A stretch of DNA of 24,737 nt from 20CM-4-69-16 sp035637455 (GTDB taxonomy: Bacteria > Gemmatimonadota > Gemmatimonadetes > Gemmatimonadales > GWC2-71-9): assembly GCA_035637455.1 (NCBI GenBank), contig DASPXE010000014.1:1-24737 (forward strand), in the 5' to 3' direction. Shown piece after piece: positions 7,270 through 14,354 of this stretch. The notes below the pieces were generated by a model. That model ran no database searches, was not told the origin of the DNA, and saw only the letters and a list, made by a program, of their open reading frames with translations. How positions within the stretch are numbered: the first letter of the stretch is position 1; each line of letters opens with the position of its first letter. The position numbers were made by a program, and so were the translations under genes.

Positions 7270-10200
7270 ATGCGGTTTCTGATCACGGTTGCGGGTCTGC
7301 TCGTCGTGACTGGCACACCCGCGCGGGTGTGCGTCGCCCGAGCCAGCGTGCGGCCGGTCGTCTTGCAGGATGCCGATCCATTCTCGCCGTTGGACCGCAC
7401 AGTGAGTCTGGCGCTCGATCGCGTGCCCCTGAAAGCCGCGCTCGACGCCGTCGCGCGACAGACCGGCGTGCGCATCGCCTATTCGCGGCGGGTCGTGCCA
7501 CTCAACCGGCGGGTCTCCCTCCAGCTCGGAGCGGTGAGCGTGGGAACAGCGCTGGACACGCTGCTGCAGGGCACCGGCGTGGCGCCGACGCTGGACCGCA
7601 CCGGTCAGATCTTGCTCGTCACAGACTCGGACGCGGCGAGCCGGAGTGCACGCCAGACCGGCTCCGTGATCGGAACGGTCAGAGACGCGGGTAGTGGTGC
7701 CCCGCTCGCGTCGGTCGCCGTCACGGTGGTCGGCACGCGCTTCAGCGGCGGGACGCAAGCCGACGGCCGCTATGCCATTAACGGCGTGCCGCCGGGGACC
7801 TACCGGTTGCGTGCCCGGCTGCTGGGCTACGCTCCGGGGGACACGAGCGTCGTCGTGCAGGATGGCCAGGAAACCGTCGCGGACTTCGGACTCCGCGGCA
7901 GCGCCATCGAGCTCAACCCAGTGGTGGCGGTCGGCTACGCCAACGTTCGAAAAAGTGATCTGACGGGCGCCGTGTCGTCGGTGTCGGCGGAGGAGTTCGC
8001 GACCAAGGCCGCACCGACGGTGACGCTCTCGAGCGGCCTGCAGGGGAAGGCGGCGGGCGTGCACGTGATCGACAATTCGGGCATGCCGGGCGTCGGCGCG
8101 CGCGTGCGGATCCGCGGCAACGGCTCGATCAACGCGAACAGCGAGCCGCTCTACGTCATCGACGGCCTCCCAGCCGAGCAGGGCTCAAACTCGACCGATC
8201 CGAAGAGCAACCCGCTGATGTCCGTCGACCCCAGCGAGATCCAGTCGATCGACGTGCTGAAAGACGCGTCCGCGACGGCGATCTACGGCGCGCGCGGCGC
8301 CAACGGCGTCGTGCTGATCACGACCCGGCGAGGCCAGGCCGGCAAGAGCCGGGTGACGCTTGAATCGAGCGCCGGCACTCAGACGATCGCGAAGACGATC
8401 CCGGTGCTCGACGCGCAGCAGTTCATGCTGTTGTCGAACGACGCGAGAGCCAACGCCAACCTTTCCAAGCTGTACAGCGATGCGCAGATCGCCGCGGCGC
8501 AAACCTACGACTACCCGGCGATGATGCTGCGCTCGGGGTTGCAGGCCAACCAGACCATCAGTCTTTCGGGCGGAGAGCAACGCCTGCGGTACCTGCTGAG
8601 CGGCAACTTCACGCGGCAGGAGGGGATCGAGCTCGGCTCCGACTTCAACCGCTACGGCCTCCGGCTCAACCTCGACGGGGACGTGAGCCCGCGGTTCCGC
8701 TGGGGCACGAGCCTGAGCATGACGCGCGTCGCCCGCAACGCCCCCGGCGTGGAGAACGCCGCGGTCGGCAACAGCGCGAACGGCATCCAGGCCGCCATGC
8801 AGTTCGCCCCCTACGCGGCCCCCCGGGACACGGCGGGCAACTGGATCAAGACCTCGCCGTCCACTGAGCCGGTCCCGAACCCGATTGCGCGAGCTACCGA
8901 GGAGACTGACCTCAACACGACGTCACGGATGCTCGGCAGCATCTTCGGGGAATTCGACATGACACCGGCGCTGCGGGTGAAGAGCACGTTCGGCGGGAGC
9001 TTCCAGTTCAACGGCATCCACTTCTTCGCTCCCCGCACCATCCTCGACGGCGGGGCGGGCGGGAGCGGGTGGATCTATTCGAGCCAAGGTCGGGTGCTGA
9101 CCAACGAGAACAACGTGACCTTCCACGGGACCGTCGGTCCGGGCAGCCTGGACGCGCTCGCCGGTTTTTCCGTACAGACCACGGACAGTGAGGCCGTGCA
9201 GGGCAACGCGGCGAACTTCCCGACGGACGTGACGACCGTCTACAGTCTCGGCTCCGGCTCGCAGCTTTCGCCCGCGGGCAGCGGCGTCATCGAGGCCGCG
9301 ATCCTCTCCTACCTCGGCCGCGCCAATTACGTCATCGCCGACAAGTACATCTTCACGCTCACGGGGCGGCGCGATGGCTCGAGCGTCTTCGGCGCGAACC
9401 ACAAGTGGGCGTTCTTTCCCTCGGGCGCCTTCGCGTGGCGCATCGGAAACGAGGGCTTCATGCAGAGCCAGTCGCTGTTCAACGACCTGAAGCTGCGCTT
9501 GAGCTATGGCAAGGTGGGCAACCAGGCTGTCGCCCCGTACCAGTCGCTGTCGCGGCTGGGGGTTGCCTGGTACTCGTCTGGTGCAACCGAGATCCCGGCG
9601 CTGGCTCCGGGTGGCGGCATGCCCAATCCCGACCTGAAGTGGGAGGAGAAGAGCGAGCTCAATGTCGGGGTCGACGCGAGCCTCCTGAACAACCGCGTCA
9701 CGCTGTCGCTCGACGCCTACCATGCCAAGACGACGGACCTGCTGCTCTCGGTCCCTGTCCCGTCCACCACCGGCTTCTCGAGCCAGCTTCGCAACATCGG
9801 CTCGCTGCAGAACCGCGGGGTGGAGTTGTCGCTCAGCACCGTCAACGTGCAACGTGGCGACATGACCTGGCGCAGCACGCTGAACATCGCCGCCAACCGC
9901 AACAAGGTGCTCGACCTGGGCGGCCAGACCGAGATTCTGCTGGCGCCGCGCACCGGCAACTTCTTCAGCCCCGCCGAGACCTACATCATCCGGGTGGGCG
10001 AGCCGCTCGGCTCGATCTACGGCTACCAGGTCAACGGCCTGTGGCAGCAGGGCGACCAGTGCTACCTGAAGAACCCGAAGGACTGCACTCCGGGCGAGTA
10101 CAAGATCGCCGACATGAACGGCGACAGCACGATCACCGCGGCGGACCGCGTCATCCTCGGACACGGCGATCCTAAGTTCTACGGCGGCTTGAGCAACACG

Positions 10201-10656
10201 CTGACGTACGGGCGGTTTTCGCTGGACCTGTTCCTGAGCTTCAACTATGGCAACAACATCATCAACGCCGGCAACGCCTACGGCGGGCTCGCCATCGGAC
10301 AGGCGAACGAGCGAGCCATCGTGCTCGACCGCTGGACACCGACGCACACCGACACCGACGTCCCGCGGGCCAATGCCGCGCGCCCGCGGCGCCTCTACAG
10401 CCCGCTGGTGGAGGACGGGTCGTACCTGCGGCTGCAGACGCTCACACTCGGCTACGAGCTCCCTCCGCGGCTGATCCCGGGCGCCGAAACGACACGGCTG
10501 TTTCTCACCGGCCAGAACCTGGTGACGTTCACCCACTACAGCGGGTTCGACCCGGACGTCAACAGCATGGGCGGCGACCCGCGCTTCGGCGGGATCGACA
10601 TCGGCGCCTACCCGCATTCGCGGGTATGGAACTTCGGCGTCAGCGTCACCTTCTGA
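7270..10656 (+). CDS. SusC/RagA-type TonB-dependent outer-membrane receptor with STN domain
   Basis: The product is about 1128 residues. The ATG at 7270 follows AGGAGG (7254-7259) and starts a signal peptide (MRFLITVAGLLVVTGTPARV). In order, the domains are: STN signalling domain at about 46-118 (VPLKAALDAVARQTGVRIAYS...GTALDTLLQGTG); a carboxypeptidase-regulatory-like beta domain at about 133-217 (GTVRDAGSGAPLASVAVTVVGT...ADGRYAINGVPPGTYRL); a plug at about 228-351 (KSDLTGAVSSV, IRGNGSINANSEPLYVIDG, DVLKDASATAIYGARGANGVVLITT); and a large barrel ending in the terminal Phe typical of outer-membrane proteins (GVSVTF). It imports an unknown ligand, powered by TonB-ExbBD. The STN domain indicates that it also signals to the FecR protein encoded just upstream. 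The SusD partner follows 17 bp later. Confidence 0.95.
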   Translation: MRFLITVAGLLVVTGTPARVCVARASVRPVVLQDADPFSPLDRTVSLALDRVPLKAALDAVARQTGVRIAYSRRVVPLNRRVSLQLGAVSVGTALDTLLQGTGVAPTLDRTGQILLVTDSDAASRSARQTGSVIGTVRDAGSGAPLASVAVTVVGTRFSGGTQADGRYAINGVPPGTYRLRARLLGYAPGDTSVVVQDGQETVADFGLRGSAIELNPVVAVGYANVRKSDLTGAVSSVSAEEFATKAAPTVTLSSGLQGKAAGVHVIDNSGMPGVGARVRIRGNGSINANSEPLYVIDGLPAEQGSNSTDPKSNPLMSVDPSEIQSIDVLKDASATAIYGARGANGVVLITTRRGQAGKSRVTLESSAGTQTIAKTIPVLDAQQFMLLSNDARANANLSKLYSDAQIAAAQTYDYPAMMLRSGLQANQTISLSGGEQRLRYLLSGNFTRQEGIELGSDFNRYGLRLNLDGDVSPRFRWGTSLSMTRVARNAPGVENAAVGNSANGIQAAMQFAPYAAPRDTAGNWIKTSPSTEPVPNPIARATEETDLNTTSRMLGSIFGEFDMTPALRVKSTFGGSFQFNGIHFFAPRTILDGGAGGSGWIYSSQGRVLTNENNVTFHGTVGPGSLDALAGFSVQTTDSEAVQGNAANFPTDVTTVYSLGSGSQLSPAGSGVIEAAILSYLGRANYVIADKYIFTLTGRRDGSSVFGANHKWAFFPSGAFAWRIGNEGFMQSQSLFNDLKLRLSYGKVGNQAVAPYQSLSRLGVAWYSSGATEIPALAPGGGMPNPDLKWEEKSELNVGVDASLLNNRVTLSLDAYHAKTTDLLLSVPVPSTTGFSSQLRNIGSLQNRGVELSLSTVNVQRGDMTWRSTLNIAANRNKVLDLGGQTEILLAPRTGNFFSPAETYIIRVGEPLGSIYGYQVNGLWQQGDQCYLKNPKDCTPGEYKIADMNGDSTITAADRVILGHGDPKFYGGLSNTLTYGRFSLDLFLSFNYGNNIINAGNAYGGLAIGQANERAIVLDRWTPTHTDTDVPRANAARPRRLYSPLVEDGSYLRLQTLTLGYELPPRLIPGAETTRLFLTGQNLVTFTHYSGFDPDVNSMGGDPRFGGIDIGAYPHSRVWNFGVSVTF

Positions 10657-10673
10657 GCGAGGAGGAGACTACC

Positions 10674-12266
10674 ATGAGACGCACCCTATCGATCGCCTCC
10701 TCCGCTTTCGCGCTGGCCGCAGCGCTGGTCGTGTGCGCCTGCACCGATCTGCTCACGGAGGATCCCAAGGGGTTCACGACTACGGACACCTTCTACAAAA
10801 CCGGGGCGGACCTGAACAGCGCGACGATCGCGATCTACAACTCGTTGCGAGGGATGCAAGGGCAGGCCCAGTGGACCACGCCCGAGCTCGCCTCCGATCA
10901 GACGCGGGCGGACAACCGCGAGCCGAACCTCGGCACCAGTGGGCCTGATTTCCTGGACTGGGACGCCAGCACGGGTAACACGGGCGGCTATTGGGGGACG
11001 GCGTACGCCATGGTCACGCGGGCGAATCTGGTGCTCGCGAACGGGCCCGGCATCGACGCGCCCAACGCGCAGATGAAGGCGTACAATCTGGCCGAGGCCA
11101 AGTTCATGCGCGGCTACGCGTACCTCTGGCTGGTCAAGGTGTACGACGACGTGCCGCTCCTCCTGTCGCCGGCGGAGCAGGCCAACCCGCGGCCCGCGCG
11201 AACCCCGGTCGAGCAGGTCGACCAGGCGATCATCAAGGATTTGACAGAGGCCGAAGCTGCTCTCCCCGCCACCTGGCCGTCCAGCGACGGGTACGGCGAT
11301 CCGACCCAAGGACGCGTCACGCAGGGGGCGGCGCAGATGGCGCTGGCCGACTTATACCAGTGGCGGTCCAGCTTCATGTTGAAGAACGAATGGCAGCAAG
11401 CTTCCGACTGGGCGGACAGCGTGATCCAGTCGGGCGTCTGGGCGTTGAACAACGACTACCTCAGCACGTTCCTGCCCAAGAACAAGGGCAACAAGGAGAT
11501 GATTCTTGTCATTGCCAACTCGGGCGTGACGACCAACACCAGGAGCCTGTTCCAGCTGTTCTACTACCCGCGCGACTGGGGGCTCGACCAGGGCCAAGGC
11601 GGTGGCTGGGGCCTCATCCATCCGACGACCTGGTTCTACAACAGCTACCTGCCGGGTGACTACCGGCGGGATACCGGTCGCGGCTTTGCGTCCCAGGGGG
11701 CCTACGTCTGGGGGGGGTGCAGCGTCAGCAACGTGTGTCCTGCCACGAGCCCGGCTCCCAACGATACGTTCGCGGATGGGCCCATGCCCTACAAGTATCG
11801 TAAGAGCGACAATGGCGTGAATTGGATGTTGAACGACGTGGATACCCCGCTGTACCGCTTTGCCGACGCGCTTCTGATGTATGCGGAGGCTCAGAATGAG
11901 CTCGGCAACTCGGCGGTCGCCGTGCAGTACTTGAACCTGATCCGCGCCCGCGCGCGCAAAGGGACGGGCGCCGAGAGTCGGGCAGAGCCGCACGACTACG
12001 GCACCGCTGGTGAGCTCATGGACAAGCTGTCGGTGCGCGAGGCGATCTACATGGAGCGCGCCTGGGAACTCGCGTTCGAGGGGAAACGCTGGTTCGACCT
12101 GGTGCGTCGCGACTCCGAAGAGCCGGGCTACTGGGCCAACAGCCTCCGCGCCCACGACCCGAACGTGGAGAAGCTGCACCCGCTCGCGGACTTCAAGAAG
12201 CGGTTCCCGATTCCGCAGACTCAGATCAACGCCAACCCGGCGCTGACCCAGAATCCCGGCTACTGA
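10674..12266 (+). CDS. SusD/RagB-type nutrient-binding outer-membrane lipoprotein
   Basis: The product is 530 residues. The ATG at 10674 follows GAGGAGGAG (10659-10667). The signal sequence is MRRTLSIASSAFALAAALVVCAC, with Cys23 the most likely lipidated residue, followed by TDLLTEDPKGFTTTDTFYKT, the standard opening of SusD proteins. Other family marks are: LAEAKFMRGYAYLWLVKVYDDVPL; helical TPR-like pairs (AQMALADLYQWRSSF); YRFADALLMYAEAQNELGN; YLNLIRARAR; and near the end YMERAWELAFEGKRWFDLVRR followed by FPIPQTQINANPALTQNPGY. The protein forms the lid that captures ligand over the SusC barrel. The substrate cannot be read from the sequence, and no glycosidase or peptidase gene is nearby. 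A strong terminator follows at 12300. Confidence 0.95.
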   Translation: MRRTLSIASSAFALAAALVVCACTDLLTEDPKGFTTTDTFYKTGADLNSATIAIYNSLRGMQGQAQWTTPELASDQTRADNREPNLGTSGPDFLDWDASTGNTGGYWGTAYAMVTRANLVLANGPGIDAPNAQMKAYNLAEAKFMRGYAYLWLVKVYDDVPLLLSPAEQANPRPARTPVEQVDQAIIKDLTEAEAALPATWPSSDGYGDPTQGRVTQGAAQMALADLYQWRSSFMLKNEWQQASDWADSVIQSGVWALNNDYLSTFLPKNKGNKEMILVIANSGVTTNTRSLFQLFYYPRDWGLDQGQGGGWGLIHPTTWFYNSYLPGDYRRDTGRGFASQGAYVWGGCSVSNVCPATSPAPNDTFADGPMPYKYRKSDNGVNWMLNDVDTPLYRFADALLMYAEAQNELGNSAVAVQYLNLIRARARKGTGAESRAEPHDYGTAGELMDKLSVREAIYMERAWELAFEGKRWFDLVRRDSEEPGYWANSLRAHDPNVEKLHPLADFKKRFPIPQTQINANPALTQNPGY

Positions 12267-12299
12267 TCGGGGACGCCGGCCCGCACCGCCACCGTCCAA

Positions 12300-12335
12300 G
12301 CCGCCCCTCGCCGCCGCACGCGGGCGAGGGGCGGC
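12300..12335 (+). terminator. Strong hairpin terminator of the susCD operon
   Basis: A perfect 13-bp stem pairs 12300-12312 (GCCGCCCCTCGCC) with 12323-12335 (GGCGAGGGGCGGC) around a 10-nt loop, 34 bp past the susD stop. It is followed by GTTTG, a short T-run. This separates the SusCD genes from the small plug-domain gene. The remaining 194 bp to the next start (12336-12529) shows no other gene or repeat that I can support; a promoter for the plug gene should lie there but has no recognisable consensus. Confidence 0.75.
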
Positions 12336-12529
12336 GTTTGCTGCTGCAACGGTCCCCGAAGGAACCCCGGGGGCGCGTGCAGTGTCCAAGTAGTCCTACC
12401 GTCGCGTCGGCAACGGTTTAGTCCTCTCGGGACAAGCTCGATCTACATCTAACGAGCGATGGCGTCGGCGCAACAGGCAGCCACCTTGTGCATGGCGTGC
12501 GCCCCCAACCCAGAAAACAGGAGCGGCCC

Positions 12530-13015
12530 ATGAACCGCATTAACCTCCTCGCCCTCGCAGCCGTGATCGGCTGCGCAGGATCGGGGGCGCAGCGACTCGA
12601 GACCCCCGTCCCGGACGACGAAGTCTCCGTGGGCTACGGAACCCAACTCAAGCGAAACACGACCGGCGCCGTGTCGTCGGTCACCCTGACGGACGCTGAT
12701 GCGCGCTTCGCGCGGGTGGAGGAGATGCTGCTGGCTCGCGTACCGGGGCTGGAAGTGGTGCGGCTGGCGAGCGGGAGCTACACGCTCCGGATCCGGGGCC
12801 CAAGCGGCCTCCGACACAGCCTTGCGGACGACGAGCCCCTGCTCGTGATCGACGGCGTGCCGGCGCCGTTCGGCTCGCTCGGCAGCACGCTCGCCGGGAT
12901 CGCGCCGTACGACGTGGCGCGGATCGACGTCTTGAAGGACGCCGGATCGACGGCGATCTACGGCGTGCGCGGCGCCAACGGCGTGATCATCATCACGACG
13001 AAGCGGGCGCACTAG
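12530..13015 (+). CDS. Stand-alone TonB-receptor plug-domain lipoprotein
   Basis: The product is 161 residues. The ATG at 12530 follows AGGAG (12519-12523). Upstream in-frame GTG/ATG codons would only add a charged tail in front of the signal peptide. The N-terminus MNRINLLALAAVIGC is a lipoprotein signal with lipobox V-I-G-C (Cys15). After a short linker comes a SusC-type plug: VSVGYGTQLKRNTTGAVSSV, VEEMLLARVPGLEVVRLASG, YTLRIRGPSG, EPLLVIDGVPAP, IAPYDVARIDVLKDAGSTAIYGVRGANGVIIITTKR. The protein stops two residues after the plug, exactly where a barrel would begin in SusC. No barrel remnant follows; ispG begins 82 bp later. The signal peptide, ribosome-binding site and intact frame argue for a functional gene rather than a fragment. 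I infer an outer-membrane or periplasmic protein that may bind a ligand, TonB or SusC-like partners; the function is unknown. Confidence 0.87.
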   Translation: MNRINLLALAAVIGCAGSGAQRLETPVPDDEVSVGYGTQLKRNTTGAVSSVTLTDADARFARVEEMLLARVPGLEVVRLASGSYTLRIRGPSGLRHSLADDEPLLVIDGVPAPFGSLGSTLAGIAPYDVARIDVLKDAGSTAIYGVRGANGVIIITTKRAH

Positions 13016-13047
13016 GACCTCACGGGGCGGTCAGGGGACGACACAGG

Positions 13048-13075
13048 GTAGGGGCGCAGCATGCTGCGCCCCTAC
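13048..13075. repeat. 28-bp perfect palindrome upstream of ispG
   Basis: The 28 bases from 13048 to 13075 are their own reverse complement. Each half reads GTAGGGGCGCAGCA or its complement, centred between 13061 and 13062. It lies between the plug gene and ispG, 32 bp after the plug stop. It could terminate the plug transcript, act as an operator, or be a copy of a dispersed REP-like palindrome. From memory, palindromes with GTAGGGGCG...CGCCCCTAC ends occur as repeats in several bacterial phyla; I could not check this. Confidence 0.85.
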
Positions 13076-13078
13076 ACT

Positions 13079-13090
13079 TATATTTATATT
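13079..13090 (+). promoter_or_regulatory. Probable -10 region of ispG (tandem TATATT)
   Basis: Two abutting TATATT hexamers (13079-13084 and 13085-13090) form an AT island in otherwise very GC-rich sequence. The second ends 7 nt before the GTG start codon of ispG. No Shine-Dalgarno sequence is present between them. This spacing fits a -10 element that starts transcription at or next to the start codon, giving a leaderless mRNA. No -35 consensus is seen; the palindrome occupies that position. Confidence 0.5.
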
Positions 13091-13097
13091 CAGCATC

Positions 13098-14354
13098 GTG
13101 GCCGATTACCAGCGTCGCAGGACCGCCGTCGTTTCCGTCGGCGGTGTGAAGGTGGGCTCCGCCTACCCGATCGTCGTCCAGTCGATGACCAACACCGATA
13201 CCGCCGATATCGCAGCCACGGCGGCACAGGTGCGGGCCCTGCATGCCGCCGGGAGCGAGCTGGTGCGGGTCACGGTGAACAACGAGGCCGCGGCCGACGC
13301 CGTCCCGCATATCGTGGCCCAGGTGGACGTGCCGGTCATCGGCGACTTCCACTACAACGGCCACCTGCTGCTCACCCGCTATCCGCACTGCGCCCGGGCC
13401 CTCGCCAAGTACCGCATCAACCCCGGCAACGTTGGAGCGAAGCGCCGCGACGAGCACTTTCGCACGATCATCGAGGTGGCCCTCGCGAACGACCGGCCGG
13501 TGCGCATCGGTGTGAACTGGGGAAGCCTCGACCAGCAGCTCCTCACCGAGCTGATGGACGCGAACGCCCGCCGTCCGGAGCCGCTCGACGCGCGCGATGT
13601 CATGATCGAGGCCATGCTCGCGAGCGCGACGCGCTCAGCCGAGCTCGCTGAAGAGTGTGGGCTGCCACACGACCGCATCATCCTGTCGGCGAAGGTGTCG
13701 GGGGTCCAGGACCTGGTGGATATCTACCGCCGACTCGCCCAGCTCTCCGACTACCCGCTGCACCTCGGGCTTACCGAGGCTGGGATGGGGGCGAAGGGGA
13801 TCATCGCGAGCGCCGCGGGGCTGGCGATCCTGCTGCAGGACGGCATCGGCGACACGATCCGGGTCTCGCTCACGCCCCGGCCCGGCGGCGACCGCACCGA
13901 GGAGGTACAGGTCGCGCAGCAGATCCTCCAGTCGCTCGGGCTGCGGAGCTTCACGCCCCAGGTGTCGGCGTGCCCCGGCTGTGGTCGCACGACGTCGACC
14001 TTCTTCCAGGAGATGGCCGAGCAGATCCAGACCCACCTGAAGGAGCAGATGCCCCGGTGGCGGCAACGCTACGCCGGCGTGGAGACGCTCCGCGTGGCCG
14101 TGATGGGCTGCGTGGTGAACGGTCCTGGCGAATCGAAGCACGCCGACATCGGGATCTCGCTCCCCGGGACGTTCGAGGAGCCCAAAGCGCCGGTTTACGT
14201 GGATGGCAAGCTGCGCGTGACGCTCAAGGGCGACGCCATCGTCGCCGAGTTTCTCAAGATCCTCGACGAGTACATCGAAGCGCGCTACGGTCGGGGTGGG
14301 GGGGTTAGTCCGCCGGCGTGGCTTCGGGTTGCGCGTGGCCCGGCGTCGGCCTGA
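13098..14354 (+). CDS. ispG: 4-hydroxy-3-methylbut-2-enyl diphosphate synthase (IspG/GcpE)
   Basis: The product is 418 residues. It is a [4Fe-4S] enzyme of the MEP isoprenoid pathway that converts 2-C-methyl-D-erythritol 2,4-cyclodiphosphate to HMBPP using reduced ferredoxin or flavodoxin. The TIM-barrel part shows VQSMTNTDT, VTVNNEAAADAVPHI, DFHYNGHLLL, YRINPGNVGAK, IGVNWGSLD and HLGLTEAGMG. Cluster ligands are Cys292 and Cys295 (ACPGCGRTT), Cys338 (MGCVVNGPGE) and Glu345. The 43-residue gap between Cys295 and Cys338 is longer than in the E. coli enzyme and, as I recall, matches the Thermus form. The GTG at 13098 is the only start that keeps the full N-terminus. After EYIEARYG the protein continues about 20 residues (GRGGGVSPPAW...) past a 7-G run, overlapping the convergent RND gene by 50 bp. 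Confidence 0.96.
   Translation: MADYQRRRTAVVSVGGVKVGSAYPIVVQSMTNTDTADIAATAAQVRALHAAGSELVRVTVNNEAAADAVPHIVAQVDVPVIGDFHYNGHLLLTRYPHCARALAKYRINPGNVGAKRRDEHFRTIIEVALANDRPVRIGVNWGSLDQQLLTELMDANARRPEPLDARDVMIEAMLASATRSAELAEECGLPHDRIILSAKVSGVQDLVDIYRRLAQLSDYPLHLGLTEAGMGAKGIIASAAGLAILLQDGIGDTIRVSLTPRPGGDRTEEVQVAQQILQSLGLRSFTPQVSACPGCGRTTSTFFQEMAEQIQTHLKEQMPRWRQRYAGVETLRVAVMGCVVNGPGESKHADIGISLPGTFEEPKAPVYVDGKLRVTLKGDAIVAEFLKILDEYIEARYGRGGGVSPPAWLRVARGPASA

Noticed and set aside
8923..10617. A 564-codon minus-strand open frame opposite susC
   Set aside because: It is a low-complexity Arg/Ala/Val-rich shadow of a well-identified TonB-dependent receptor. The same judgement applies to long minus-strand frames at 759-2027 and 20218-21831.
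5400..12474. A shared 15-mer (TGGCGTCGGCGCAAC) in two intergenic regions, at 5400-5414 and 12460-12474
   Set aside because: With this base composition one or two 15-base matches are expected by chance in a window of this size, and the flanks do not align.
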